Positions 9,055 through 17,877 of a DNA stretch of 64,000 bases are shown one piece after another. Numbering within the stretch: position 1 is the stretch's first letter; each line of letters starts with the position of its first letter. The notes beneath the pieces are model-generated. The model saw nothing but the letters and a program-made list of their open reading frames with translations, searched no databases and was not told where the DNA came from. Both the position numbers and the translations under genes were made by a program. Origin of the DNA: Pseudomonas sp. P5_109. Its GTDB lineage: Bacteria; Pseudomonadota; Gammaproteobacteria; Pseudomonadales; Pseudomonadaceae. Location: contig NZ_CP125380.1 in the NCBI RefSeq assembly GCF_034009455.1, forward strand, positions 5,407,501 to 5,471,500, read 5' to 3'.

Positions 9055-9729
9055 TTAATGGTTCACGGTGTAAGCCAGCATCATCGAAATCTGGCTCATC
9101 GGCCGGCCGCCACTTTCCTCATGCCACTGATTGAACACGTCCTGCACCAACGCCAGGTCGCGCAGACTGCTCGGCACCTTGTCGATGACGTCCTGCGCAT
9201 TCAGCGCCGCCACCACGTCATAGCTCGGCACAAAGGTATCCTTGCCGATCATCCGCAGGAAGCGCGGGGCGGACAGCCCGCCCAACTGATGACCGCGTTT
9301 TTTCAGGAAGGTCCAGAGGCCGACGATATCGGTCACCGGCCAGTCGGCGATCAATGCGCCGAAGCTACCCTTTTCATGGGCCACGTCCAATATGAACTGC
9401 GCATTGCGCGGCACACTCTTGAGCTTGCCCAGGTGGCGGATGATTCGCGTGTCCTGCATCAGCCGCTCAAGATGTTCGGCGCTCATCAGCACGACTTTCT
9501 CCGGATCGAACTTGAAGAACACTTCTTCGAAGGCCGGCCACTTGGCATCCACCAGGCTGTGCTTGAGCCCGGCGCGAAATACCCGTAGCGCCATCGTCGA
9601 GAGGTAGCGATCGTCGCTGATCTTGCGCAGTTGCGCGGGAGTCTTGGGAACGGGCAGATGGGCTTCCAGTTCAGCCGCCGAACCGAAGCGGTTCAGACAG
9701 TACTCGTTAAGCCACTTGTAATCGCGCAT
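9055..9729 (-). CDS. DNA-3-methyladenine glycosylase I-like protein
   Basis: Protein of 224 aa assigned to the Tag-like helix-hairpin-helix glycosylase group (base excision repair of alkylated adenine). The central part, with LPVPKTPAQLRKISDDRYLS and the segment DWPVTDIVGLWTFLKKRG followed by LGGLSAPRFLRMIGKD, fits the family as found in pseudomonads. It is longer than E. coli Tag (187 aa), and the N-terminal Cys/His zinc ligands of that enzyme are not evident. It may therefore be a divergent branch with another substrate. It is a single gene flanked by REPINs on both sides. The ATG at 9729 has GAGGG just upstream. Confidence 0.75.
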   Translation of the reverse strand: MRDYKWLNEYCLNRFGSAAELEAHLPVPKTPAQLRKISDDRYLSTMALRVFRAGLKHSLVDAKWPAFEEVFFKFDPEKVVLMSAEHLERLMQDTRIIRHLGKLKSVPRNAQFILDVAHEKGSFGALIADWPVTDIVGLWTFLKKRGHQLGGLSAPRFLRMIGKDTFVPSYDVVAALNAQDVIDKVPSSLRDLALVQDVFNQWHEESGGRPMSQISMMLAYTVNH

Positions 9730-9760
9730 GCCCTCTCCTGAGGAATAAAACGATATTCAA

Positions 9761-9899
9761 ATGTGGGAGCGGGCTGTGGCGAGGGGGCTTGCCCCCGTTT
9801 GAGTGCGTAGCACTCACAAAATCTTTGGCTCTTCAGAGATTTGGGGCCGCTTCGCAGCCCAACGGGGGCAAGCCCCCTCGCCACAGGTCTGCTCCCACC
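9761..9899. repeat. Nested/mosaic REPIN
   Basis: An inner GTGGCGAGGGGGCTTGCCCC pair (9775-9894) is flanked by the broken arms of a different REP family (ATGTGGGAGCGGGCT on the left, CTGCTCCCACC on the right). The spacer contains further inverted repeats (GAGTGCGTAGCACTC). Confidence 0.85.
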
Positions 9900-9906
9900 G
9901 TTGTGG

Positions 9907-10731
9907 TTAGAGATTGACCACATTGACGAAGCGCGATGCGGCGCTTTCGTCAATCTTGAGGCTGGTGAAGTCAAACAAATTGCGGTCCGCCAGTTGCGAC
10001 GGGATCACGTTCTGCAGGCTGCGGAAAATGCTCTCGGTACGACCCGGGGTCTTGCGCTCCCAGTCCCGCAGCATGTCCTTGACCACCTGACGCTGCAGGT
10101 TCTCCTGGGAACCACAGAGGTTGCACGGGATGATCGGGAATTGCTTGAGGTCCGAATAGGCCTGGATGTCTTTTTCGTTGCAGTAGGCCAACGGGCGGAT
10201 CACCACGTTGCGCCCGTCATCGGCGCGCAGTTTTGGCGGCATGGCCTTGAGCGAACCGTTGAAGAACATGTTCAGGAAGAACGTCTCGACGATGTCGTCG
10301 CGGTGATGACCGAGGGCCATCTTGGTCGCGCCAATTTCATCGGCGAAGGTGTAGAGCGTGCCGCGACGCAGGCGCGAGCACAGCGAGCACGTAGTCTTGC
10401 CTTCCGGAATCAGTTCCTTGACCACCGAGTAAGTGTCTTTCTCGACGATGTGGTACTCGATGCCCAGTTCCTTGAGGTAGGCCGGCAGCACGTGCTCCGG
10501 AAAGCCCGGCTGCTTCTGGTCCATGTTCACGGCCACGATCTCGAACTTGATCGGCGCGACCTTCTGCAAGTGCATCAGCACATCGAGCATGGTGTAGCTG
10601 TCTTTGCCACCGGACAGGCAGACCATGACCTTGTCGCCGTCTTCAATCATATTGAAATCGGCAACCGCCTCACCGGCCTGTCGGCGAAGGCGCTTTTGCA
10701 GTTTGTTCTGGTTGACCGTGAGAGTGCCCAT
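9907..10731 (-). CDS. ttcA: tRNA 2-thiocytidine biosynthesis protein TtcA
   Basis: ATP-dependent tRNA thiolase of 274 aa that makes 2-thiocytidine at position 32, using an iron-sulphur cluster. The PP-loop [10 protein letters not shown] (about 43-52) binds ATP. A CxxC pair ([11 protein letters not shown]) is followed by the second CxxC pair ([13 protein letters not shown]), as in TtcA. The start at 10731 ([14 protein letters not shown]) matches homologues; the frame is open to 10938 but that extension has no family similarity. The gene runs divergently from the Yip1-family gene with a 292-base gap. The C-terminal tail [15 protein letters not shown] is typical of pseudomonads. Confidence 0.95.
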   Translation of the reverse strand: MGTLTVNQNKLQKRLRRQAGEAVADFNMIEDGDKVMVCLSGGKDSYTMLDVLMHLQKVAPIKFEIVAVNMDQKQPGFPEHVLPAYLKELGIEYHIVEKDTYSVVKELIPEGKTTCSLCSRLRRGTLYTFADEIGATKMALGHHRDDIVETFFLNMFFNGSLKAMPPKLRADDGRNVVIRPLAYCNEKDIQAYSDLKQFPIIPCNLCGSQENLQRQVVKDMLRDWERKTPGRTESIFRSLQNVIPSQLADRNLFDFTSLKIDESAASRFVNVVNL

Positions 10732-11023
10732 GACGCGGAATCCGTGAGGTGTGACGAAAGGCGGGCATTTTACGCAAATTCTTTGCACTTGTGGCGAGCC
10801 ACAGAAAGCTTCCCCATCATCAATTCCCCTACAGACCCGACGGCGATTAACAGTGGTGTTTACAGCGCGATTTGCTCTAAAGCCCCTACTCCCTCTGGGG
10901 AAACTCCTCCCTATACTGCGACATAAGGTCGCATACAAATTTCAGACCTGTGACTTGCTTGGCCGCATTGGCCCGTAGGCGCTCCACTGGGGGGCGACGG
11001 TAAAGACAAGAGGAGTGACTGGC

Positions 11024-11626
11024 ATGATCCATCACGTAGTGGGGCTCTTCACCCACCCTGACCAAGAATGGAAAGAAATCCGTGGCGACCAGGAGGAAAG
11101 CATCAGCCACATGTACCTGACTCATACCCTGATCCTGGCGGCGATCCCCGCAGTGTCGGCCTTCATTGGCACCACGCAGGTCGGCTGGGTCATCGGCAAT
11201 CGGCCTCCCGTGATGCTGACCGTAGAAAGCGCGATATGGATGACGGTCATGTCGTATCTGGCGATGCTCGGGGGTGTCGCGGTCATGGGCGCATTCATCC
11301 ACTGGATGGCCCGCACTTATGACGCCAACCCAAGCCTCGCCCGCTGCATTGCGTTTGCAACCTACACCGCTACACCGCTGTTCATCGGTGGCCTCGCCGC
11401 CTTGTACCCGCACTTGTGGCTGGGGATGATCATCGGCACCGCCGCCATCTGCTACACGGTGTACTTGCTGTACGTGGGTTTACCGACGTTCATGAACATT
11501 CCATCTGACGAGGGCTTCCTGTTTTCAAGCTCGGTTCTCGCCGTAGGCCTGGTGGTGCTGGTCGCCATCATGGCATTCACTGTGATTGTCTGGGGACTCG
11601 GCGTGGGGCCGGTCTATACCAGCTAG
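11024..11626 (+). CDS. Yip1-family inner-membrane protein
   Basis: Hydrophobic protein of 200 aa with five predicted membrane helices (about residues 33-55, 66-90, 103-125, 130-150, 165-190). It belongs to the YIP1 domain family, whose bacterial members have no settled function. AGGAG at 11011-11015 is eight bases before the ATG at 11024; a GTG at 11015 lies inside that ribosome binding site and is rejected. A clear terminator follows at 11661, so it is monocistronic. Confidence 0.82.
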   Translation: MIHHVVGLFTHPDQEWKEIRGDQEESISHMYLTHTLILAAIPAVSAFIGTTQVGWVIGNRPPVMLTVESAIWMTVMSYLAMLGGVAVMGAFIHWMARTYDANPSLARCIAFATYTATPLFIGGLAALYPHLWLGMIIGTAAICYTVYLLYVGLPTFMNIPSDEGFLFSSSVLAVGLVVLVAIMAFTVIVWGLGVGPVYTS

Positions 11627-11660
11627 ACGCACAACACTGAAAATCAGAACTGCCGACAAG

Positions 11661-11684
11661 GGCCGCCGCAAGGCGGCCTTTTCA
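11661..11684 (+). terminator. Rho-independent terminator after the Yip1-family gene
   Basis: GGCCGCC-GCAA-GGCGGCC stem-loop followed by TTTTC. Confidence 0.85.
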
Positions 11685-11783
11685 TTCTTCAGCAACGAGA
11701 CGGCACACGACCATTCGGCAACTTGGCGATTCGCAAGGTCCGAGGGTTACGGCATACTCGAGCGCTCTGGAGATCCATCAAGC

Positions 11784-12278
11784 ATGCCCGAGCAACTCAA
11801 TACCCGCGTCGAAGACTGTTTCCAATTAGCTGAATCCTTTTTCAAACGACCTTTCAAGCGCCCCGTGGTGAGCCTCAAGCTGCGTGGGCAAAAAGCCGGT
11901 GTCGCGCATTTGCACGAGAACCTGCTGCGCTTCAACCCGCAGCTGTACCGGGAAAACACCGAAGATTTCCTCAAGCAGACCGTGGCCCATGAGGTCGCGC
12001 ACCTGATCGCCCACCAACTGTTCGGCGACCGCATCCAGCCCCATGGCGAAGAGTGGCAATTGATCATGCGCGGGGTGTACGAACTGCCGCCCAACCGCTG
12101 CCACACCTATGACGTCAAACGCCGCAGCGTGACCCGCTACATCTACAAGTGCCCGTGCGTCGACAGCGACTTTCCGTTCTCGGCCCAGCGCCATAGCCTG
12201 GTTCGACAGGGTCGGCGGTACTTGTGCCGGCGGTGTCGCCATACCCTGGTGTTCAGTGGGGAGATGCGGGTCGAGTAG
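11784..12278 (+). CDS. sprT: SprT-like zinc metalloprotease
   Basis: SprT family protein of 164 aa. The metalloprotease motif is VAHEVAHLIAH (about residues 73-83) and a third zinc ligand is expected at His in PHGEEW. The C-terminal zinc ribbon is visible as KCPC and CRRCRH. Bacterial SprT is poorly characterised; eukaryotic relatives (SPRTN) cut DNA-protein crosslinks. The ATG at 11784 begins the conserved domain directly; upstream sequence belongs to the terminator region. A REPIN follows before the convergent CoA-transferase gene. Confidence 0.9.
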   Translation: MPEQLNTRVEDCFQLAESFFKRPFKRPVVSLKLRGQKAGVAHLHENLLRFNPQLYRENTEDFLKQTVAHEVAHLIAHQLFGDRIQPHGEEWQLIMRGVYELPPNRCHTYDVKRRSVTRYIYKCPCVDSDFPFSAQRHSLVRQGRRYLCRRCRHTLVFSGEMRVE

Positions 12279-12302
12279 CGGGATGTGTGGTGGCCATATC
12301 GG

Positions 12303-12386
12303 CCCCTTCGCGAGCAAGCCCGCTCCCACAGGGGATCTGTGGCGTGACACAAAACCAGTGTGGGAGCGGGCTTGCCCGCGAAGAGG
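12303..12386. repeat. REPIN, GTGGGAGCGGGCTTGC family
   Basis: Inverted arms CCTTCGCGAGCAAGCCCGCT and GTGTGGGAGCGGGCTTGCCC with a spacer of about 30 bases, between convergent genes. Confidence 0.88.
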
Positions 12387-12398
12387 CCGGAGCAGACG

Positions 12399-13580
12399 CT
12401 AGAGAATTACCTTGGCGAAGCGCAATTGAGCAATCCGCTCAGCACTGAACCCCAACTCCCCCAACACCTGATCCGTATGCTGCCCCAACGCCGCACCGAT
12501 ATGCTTCGGCTCAGGCAAGCCATCGGAAAACTTCAGCGGGCATGCCATCTGCGCCTGGCTCGAACCATCACCACGAGGCACATCGGCCACCAACTCCCGC
12601 GCCTGCAACTGCGGATGACTTAGCGCTTCTCCCAGACTCAACACCGGCTCGACACAAGCGTCCAGTTCGGCGAACAACGCGCGCAACTCGGCAAAGTCGT
12701 GCTTTTCGAATTCGACCTTCAGCGCATCTTTAAGCTGCTTCTGGTGCACCGGTTGCGGTGACAGGCCGAGGCCGGCCAATTCCTCTAACCCCAATGCCGT
12801 GCACAACTGTTTCATGAAGGCCGGCTCCAGGCTACCCACCGACAGCCAGCGCCCATCCCGGGAACGGTAGTAATCGTAGAAGCTGCCGCCATTGAGCGCC
12901 TGGTTTTCCGGCCCCGGCTCGATACCGCAGGCCAGATACCCGGCACCCGCCATCGCGTTCAGGCTGAACGCGCAGTCGGTCATGCTGACATCCAGGTGCT
13001 GGCCCTGACCGGTCTGCTGCCGGGCAATGACCGCCGCCAGCAAGCCAATCACTCCGTGCAGCGAGCCACCGGCGACATCCGCTACCTGCATGCCCAACGG
13101 CAGCGGCCCACTGTCGGCCCGGCCGGTGTAACTCGCCAGCCCGGACAAGGCCAGGTAGTTGATGTCATGGCCAGCGCGGTCCTTGTAGGGACCGGTCTGG
13201 CCGTAGCCGGTGATCGACACATAAATCAATTTTGGATTGATTGCCTTCAGGGCTTCGTAACCCAGGCCCAGACGCTCCATGACACCCGGGCGGAACTGCT
13301 CGAGCACGATGTCATAGTCCTCCAGCAACGACCTGATCACCTCCAGCGCTTCAGGCTGTTTGAGGTCCAGGGCGAGGCTGCGCTTGTTGCGGTTGAGGTA
13401 GGCATGGCTGGCTGACACACCTTGATCGTGGGGCGGCAACACGCGCAGCAGATCCATGCGCGTCGGTGATTCGATACGCAGCACTTCGGCGCCCATGTCC
13501 GCCAGCAACAACGAGGCGAACGGCCCCGGCAGCAATGTCGAGAAATCCAGAACCTTGAGTGATGCCAGTGGACCGAGCAT
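12399..13580 (-). CDS. CaiB/BaiF-type class III CoA-transferase
   Basis: Protein of 393 aa. The N-terminal Rossmann part starts with SLKVLDFSTLLPGPFAS; the catalytic Asp is expected in LGMQVADVAGGSLHG (about 168). The segment YKDRAGHDINYLALSG is characteristic of the branch that includes alpha-methylacyl-CoA racemase, so either CoA transfer between acids or racemisation of a 2-methylacyl-CoA is possible. It is monocistronic here, with no acyl-CoA dehydrogenase beside it to point at a substrate. The start at 13580 has AAGGGAGAAC upstream. Confidence 0.85.
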   Translation of the reverse strand: MLGPLASLKVLDFSTLLPGPFASLLLADMGAEVLRIESPTRMDLLRVLPPHDQGVSASHAYLNRNKRSLALDLKQPEALEVIRSLLEDYDIVLEQFRPGVMERLGLGYEALKAINPKLIYVSITGYGQTGPYKDRAGHDINYLALSGLASYTGRADSGPLPLGMQVADVAGGSLHGVIGLLAAVIARQQTGQGQHLDVSMTDCAFSLNAMAGAGYLACGIEPGPENQALNGGSFYDYYRSRDGRWLSVGSLEPAFMKQLCTALGLEELAGLGLSPQPVHQKQLKDALKVEFEKHDFAELRALFAELDACVEPVLSLGEALSHPQLQARELVADVPRGDGSSQAQMACPLKFSDGLPEPKHIGAALGQHTDQVLGELGFSAERIAQLRFAKVIL

Positions 13581-13685
13581 GAATGTTCTCCCTTAACGAT
13601 GCACCCAGCCTAGGCAGCCATTGGCATTGCAGCAATCACCTTATGTGCCATGCGCAGTGACCGTTGTGCTCAAACAGCAGGCATG

Positions 13686-13711
13686 AAAAAACCCGCCTAA
13701 GCGGGTTTTTC
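13686..13711 (-). terminator. Rho-independent terminator of dctA
   Basis: AAAAACCCGC-CTAA-GCGGGTTTTT just downstream of the dctA stop; symmetric, so it may work in both directions. Confidence 0.9.
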
Positions 13712-13724
13712 ATTACAACAAGGC

Positions 13725-15059
13725 TTACTTGGCGCTCGTCGGGGTTGCCCCTTCGACGTGGCCCAGAACATCACCCTTAGGCTCGTCGGCAATGCCGCGA
13801 CCGCCCGAGGCCAACTCAGCTTGCAGCACATCGGTGTCCAGTTCCTTGACCCACTTGGCCACAACGATGGTGGCCACGGCGTTACCGACCAGATTGGTCA
13901 AGGCACGGGCTTCGGACATGAAACGGTCGATACCGAGGATCAGCGCCAGGCCGGCAACCGGCAGGTGACCCACGGCGGACAGGGTGGCAGCCAGTACGAT
14001 GAAACCGCTACCGGTCACGCCCGCAGCCCCCTTGGACGACAGCAGCAACACGACCAACAGGGTGATCTGGTGCGTGATGTCCATGTGCGTATCGGTGGCC
14101 TGGGCAATGAACACCGCGGCCATGGTCAGGTAGATCGCAGTACCGTCGAGGTTGAACGAGTAGCCGGTCGGGATCACCAGGCCCACGACAGATTTCTGCG
14201 CGCCCAGACGCTCCATCTTGATCAGCATGCGTGGCAGCACCGATTCCGAAGAAGAAGTACCGAGTACGATCAGCAGTTCTTCACGGATGTAGCGGATCAT
14301 TTTCAGCACGCTGAAACCGTGCAGGCGGGCGATGGAGCCCAGCACGACCAGGATGAACAGCAGGCAAGTGATATAGAAGCAGGCCATCAGTTGACCCAGC
14401 TGCACCAGCGAGCCGACACCGTAGGCACCGATGGTGAACGCCATGGCGCCGAAGGCACCGATTGGCGCGAGCTTCATGATCATGTTGATGATGTTGAACA
14501 TCACGTGGGCGAAGCGATCGATGAAGTCCAGCAACGGCTTGCCGTAGGCACCCAGGCGATGCAGGGCAAAACCGAAGATCACCGAGAACATCAGCACTTG
14601 CAGGATGTCACCGGTGGCGAAGGCACCGACGATGGTGGCCGGGATCACGTTCAGCAGGAAACCGACGACGCTTTGGTCAGCACCGGCCGCAACATAAGCG
14701 GCAACCTTGGAGGCATCGAGGGTGGCGACATCGATGTGCATGCCATTGCCCGGCTGCACGATGTTGACCACGACCAGGCCGACCAGCAGTGCGATGGTCG
14801 AAACGATCTCGAAGTACAGCAGCGCGTAGCCACCGGTCTTGCCGACCGATTTCATGTCCTGCATACCGGCGATACCGCTGACAACGGTACAGAAGATGAT
14901 CGGGGCGATGATCATTTTGATCAGCTTGATGAACCCGTCACCCAGTGGCTTAACGGCCACGCCGAGCTGTGGGTAGAAGTGACCGAGCGCGATACCGATG
15001 ACAATTGCAACGATCACCTGGAAATACAGGGATTTGTACAGTGGCTGACGAGTCGTCAT
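13725..15059 (-). CDS. dctA: C4-dicarboxylate transporter DctA
   Basis: Sodium/proton-coupled inner-membrane symporter (444 aa) for succinate, malate and fumarate, of the DAACS/glutamate transporter fold. Visible family signatures are the serine-rich re-entrant loop [12 protein letters not shown], the substrate segment [15 protein letters not shown] and [17 protein letters not shown]. The ATG at 15059 ([15 protein letters not shown]) gives the family start; an open frame upstream to 15176 has no similarity. Its upstream region holds a near-consensus sigma-54 promoter at 15190 and two palindromes at 15285 and 15326, which suits DctB/DctD control known for dctA genes. No dctBD pair lies in the window. 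A terminator follows. Confidence 0.96.
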   Translation of the reverse strand: MTTRQPLYKSLYFQVIVAIVIGIALGHFYPQLGVAVKPLGDGFIKLIKMIIAPIIFCTVVSGIAGMQDMKSVGKTGGYALLYFEIVSTIALLVGLVVVNIVQPGNGMHIDVATLDASKVAAYVAAGADQSVVGFLLNVIPATIVGAFATGDILQVLMFSVIFGFALHRLGAYGKPLLDFIDRFAHVMFNIINMIMKLAPIGAFGAMAFTIGAYGVGSLVQLGQLMACFYITCLLFILVVLGSIARLHGFSVLKMIRYIREELLIVLGTSSSESVLPRMLIKMERLGAQKSVVGLVIPTGYSFNLDGTAIYLTMAAVFIAQATDTHMDITHQITLLVVLLLSSKGAAGVTGSGFIVLAATLSAVGHLPVAGLALILGIDRFMSEARALTNLVGNAVATIVVAKWVKELDTDVLQAELASGGRGIADEPKGDVLGHVEGATPTSAK

Positions 15060-15189
15060 TGCAAAGTTCCTCAAGGGTGCCCGGTGACAACATCCATCTG
15101 TTGCCCGCAACACCGCAATTGCGAACCCTCCTGCACTGGAGGGATTTGTTTTTTCGAGCTGCGCAACGGCAGGCATCTACTCGTTGTAT

Positions 15190-15205
15190 CGCAAGGCCCG
15201 TGCCA
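15190..15205 (-). promoter_or_regulatory. Sigma-54 promoter of dctA
   Basis: On the minus strand TGGCAC-GGGCC-TTGCG fits the -24/-12 consensus TGGCAC-N5-TTGCW with one mismatch at the last base. The expected start of transcription is near 15179, giving a leader of about 120 bases before dctA. Confidence 0.75.
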
Positions 15206-15284
15206 CCTTCGGTAAAATCCCTGCAAGCCTTTTGATATCAGGGGTCGCGGCAAATTCCCTGTCACCAGACGGTTACAAGCATGT

Positions 15285-15339
15285 GGCGGATTTCCGCCCT
15301 TCCATTAAAAGTCATCCTGCAATTTGGCGGATATCCGCC
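15285..15339. promoter_or_regulatory. Paired palindromes GGCGGATTTCCGCC and GGCGGATATCCGCC (probable activator sites of dctA)
   Basis: Two 14-base near-identical palindromes at 15285-15298 and 15326-15339, centres 41 bases apart (about four helical turns). They lie about 112 and 153 bases upstream of the predicted sigma-54 start of dctA, the usual place for enhancer-binding activator sites such as DctD. They are also 59-113 bases upstream of the divergent AraC-type gene, so control of that gene is the alternative. Confidence 0.65.
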
Positions 15340-15397
15340 CTGTTCATGCCCGCAGTGCGCAGCTACCATCCGTCGCTCAACGGTCAGATCTGCTGCC

Positions 15398-16396
15398 ATG
15401 CGCGAACGCACCATCGCCAGTCATTTCGCCCGCGCCGTTCTCGGGGGCGCGCGTCGACACGCCTACGACTATTCAGGACTGCTACAACAACTGGGGATCA
15501 GCCCCGAGTTGCTGGACGAGCCGCGGGCGCGCATCGCTCCTGAGCAATTCACCCAACTGATTCAGGCCTTATGGCTGGCACTGGACGACGAGTACCTGGG
15601 GTTCGGGCAAGCCCCGAGCAGGCCGGGCAGCTTCGCGATGATGTGCCATGCCGTGATTCACTGCCGCAGCCTGGATAAGGCACTCAATCGCGGCTTATTG
15701 TTTTATAGCCTATTCCCCGGGGCTCCGCGCCTGACCCTGAGCCGCGAAGATGAATGGGTTCGCCTGAGTCTCGACGACTCGCAGTTTTGGGACCCGGATC
15801 ATTTCCTCAGCGAAAGCCTGCTGGTGATCTGGCACCGTTTCGGCAGTTGGCTGATCGGCCAGCGCATTCGCCTGGAACAGGCCACGTTCAGCTACCCGCG
15901 CCCTGAACACGGCGCCGAGTACGACCTGCTGTTTTCCTGTCCACTGGAGTTTTCCAGGGACCAGAGCAGCCTGCTGTTTCACAGCCGTTACCTGGCCATG
16001 CCGCTGCTGCAGGACGAACGCACCCTCAAGCATTTCCTCGAACGCTCCCCCGCCGACCTGCTCTCGCGCCCGGATGACGGCGACAGTTTGAGCAGCCGTT
16101 TGCGGCGCTTGCTCAGTCGCGACAGTTCACACTGGCCCGACCTGGAAGCCGTGGCCGCCCACCTGCACATCAGCCCACAGACCTTGCGCCGGCATTTGCG
16201 GGAAGAGGGTTCGAGTTTTCAGGAATTGAAGGACCAGTTGCGTCGGGACATCGCGATTTATCACCTGAGCCGTGCCGACCTGTCGTTGCAACAAATCGCC
16301 GAGCAGCTGGGGTTTTCCGAGCCGTCGGCGTTTCACCGGGCGTTCAAGAAGTGGACGGGGCTGACGCCAGGGGCTTATCGGGCGCAGGAAAACTGA
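15398..16396 (+). CDS. AraC-family transcriptional regulator
   Basis: Regulator of 332 aa. The N-terminal half (about 20-200) is the arabinose-binding-like domain used by OruR/ArgR-type regulators. The C-terminal pair of helix-turn-helix motifs begins near 235 (LEAVAAHLHISPQTLRRHLR), and the second ends in LGFSEPSAFHRAFKKWTGL. The start at 15398 (MRERTIASHFARAV) matches related proteins; the frame is open to 15281 but that stretch contains the palindromes. It is divergent from dctA. The effector is unknown. No operon partner follows; a REPIN lies downstream. Confidence 0.85.
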   Translation: MRERTIASHFARAVLGGARRHAYDYSGLLQQLGISPELLDEPRARIAPEQFTQLIQALWLALDDEYLGFGQAPSRPGSFAMMCHAVIHCRSLDKALNRGLLFYSLFPGAPRLTLSREDEWVRLSLDDSQFWDPDHFLSESLLVIWHRFGSWLIGQRIRLEQATFSYPRPEHGAEYDLLFSCPLEFSRDQSSLLFHSRYLAMPLLQDERTLKHFLERSPADLLSRPDDGDSLSSRLRRLLSRDSSHWPDLEAVAAHLHISPQTLRRHLREEGSSFQELKDQLRRDIAIYHLSRADLSLQQIAEQLGFSEPSAFHRAFKKWTGLTPGAYRAQEN

Positions 16397-16428
16397 GGTT
16401 CAAGGCTCAGTTACAGGGTGAATTCACT

Positions 16429-16506
16429 GGCCCCTTCGCGAGCAAGCTCGCTCCTACAGGTTTTTCGCAAGCCTTTGTGGGAACGGGCTTGCTCGCGAAG
16501 GGGCCA
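16429..16506. repeat. REPIN between the AraC-type gene and phoQ
   Basis: CCCCTTCGCGAGCAAGCTCG and its inverse GGGCTTGCTCGCGAAGGGGC with a spacer of about 30 bases. Confidence 0.88.
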
Positions 16507-16530
16507 GCGAATGCACCATCAAACCTCAAG

Positions 16531-17877
16531 TCAAACCACCGGAAAATGAATCCGGAACGCCGCCCCGCCCATCGGTGAATCACCCAGGGTCAGTTGGGCG
16601 CTGTAGCTCTCGATGATGTCCTTGACCACCGCCAGGCCAATGCCCTGCCCCGGGTGCTGACGATCCAGACGCTCGCCGCGCTCGAGAATCCGTGCGCGCT
16701 GATCCTGCGGTACGCCGGGACCGTCGTCCTCGACACACAACTCGGTGCCACTGAGGGTTTCACGCACGCTGATGCGTATTTCACCGAGGCACAGGCGATA
16801 GGCGTTTTCCAGCAGGTTGCCCATCATCTCCAGCAGAGCGCCCTGCTCGATCGGTACGTAGCACGGGTCGGGCAGGTCGAACGCGACGTGCACGCGCTTG
16901 TCGCGATAGACCTTGTCCAGCGTGTCGCACAGGCTTTTCAGCACCGGATGCAAGCGCACCTGATGACGTACCAGACCGCTTTTGCGCAGGCTGGCGCGCT
17001 GCAACTGGTAGCTGATCTGCTGGCTCATGCGTTCGATCTGGGCTTGCAGTACCCAGGCCTGATCGCGATCTTCGGGACGCTGGGCCATGTCTTCACTGAC
17101 GCCTTGCAACACCGCCAGCGGCGTTTTCAGGCTATGGGCCAGGTCATCGAGGGAATCACGATAGCGACTGCGCTGCTCACGCTCACTGTGCAGCAAACGG
17201 TTGAGGGAACCGGTCAGGCGCAGCAATTCCCGGGGATGTTCTTCACTGAGGCTTTCTCGTGTACCACCTTCAATCTCGTCCAGTTCCTGGCTCAAGCGCC
17301 GCAACGCCTGCAAGCCCCAGGTCAGACCGATCCACAGCAATGCCAACAGCACCAGCAATGCCGCGCCAAAACCCAGATAGAGATTTTCCCGCAGGCCTTC
17401 GAGGGTCAGTTCGTACTCGCGAACCGGCTGCAGGGCAACGATACTGAAGGCTGCACTTTTGCCGCCGAGCAACTTGACCTCGACGTCGTAGACGAAGAAC
17501 TCCTCGCCATTGGCTTCGCGGATCCGCGCGAACTCGTTGCCTCGTCCGTCATAGCGCGGCTTGTAGTTGATGCGTTCTTCCTGGGTCGCCTTCGAACGCC
17601 AGACCAGATGCCCTTCACGGTCATAAATGTAACCGAGCAGTCGGCTGTCGGTGAGATTGAAGCGCTCGTCGGGCAATTGCGCCGGCATCTGCAGGCTGTT
17701 GTTCTCCACCCGGGCGGCGGAGATCAACGTGGTCACGTCCGATGCCAGACGCTGCTCGATGGAGTCCTGCAGCGCCAGGCTGAAGGCACCCTGCATCGCC
17801 GGCAGCAACGCCAGCATGAACAACACCGCCAACAGCGTGGCGGCGAGCATCAAGCGAATGCGCAGCGAACGGATCAA
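16531..17877 (-). CDS. phoQ: Sensor histidine kinase PhoQ
   Basis: Inner-membrane kinase of 448 aa that senses low magnesium and cationic peptides and phosphorylates PhoP. Two membrane helices (about 8-28 and 165-188) enclose an acidic periplasmic domain. His of the phosphoacceptor box lies in LAHSLKTPLAVLQG; the N box is MMGNLLENAYR and the G boxes are DDGPGVP and GQGIGLAVVKD. I chose TTG at 17877, which overlaps the phoP stop (TTGA) and gives MIRSLRIRLMLAA, the known start of the P. aeruginosa protein; a TTG two codons earlier is the alternative. Third gene of oprH-phoP-phoQ. Confidence 0.93.
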   Translation of the reverse strand: MIRSLRIRLMLAATLLAVLFMLALLPAMQGAFSLALQDSIEQRLASDVTTLISAARVENNSLQMPAQLPDERFNLTDSRLLGYIYDREGHLVWRSKATQEERINYKPRYDGRGNEFARIREANGEEFFVYDVEVKLLGGKSAAFSIVALQPVREYELTLEGLRENLYLGFGAALLVLLALLWIGLTWGLQALRRLSQELDEIEGGTRESLSEEHPRELLRLTGSLNRLLHSEREQRSRYRDSLDDLAHSLKTPLAVLQGVSEDMAQRPEDRDQAWVLQAQIERMSQQISYQLQRASLRKSGLVRHQVRLHPVLKSLCDTLDKVYRDKRVHVAFDLPDPCYVPIEQGALLEMMGNLLENAYRLCLGEIRISVRETLSGTELCVEDDGPGVPQDQRARILERGERLDRQHPGQGIGLAVVKDIIESYSAQLTLGDSPMGGAAFRIHFPVV

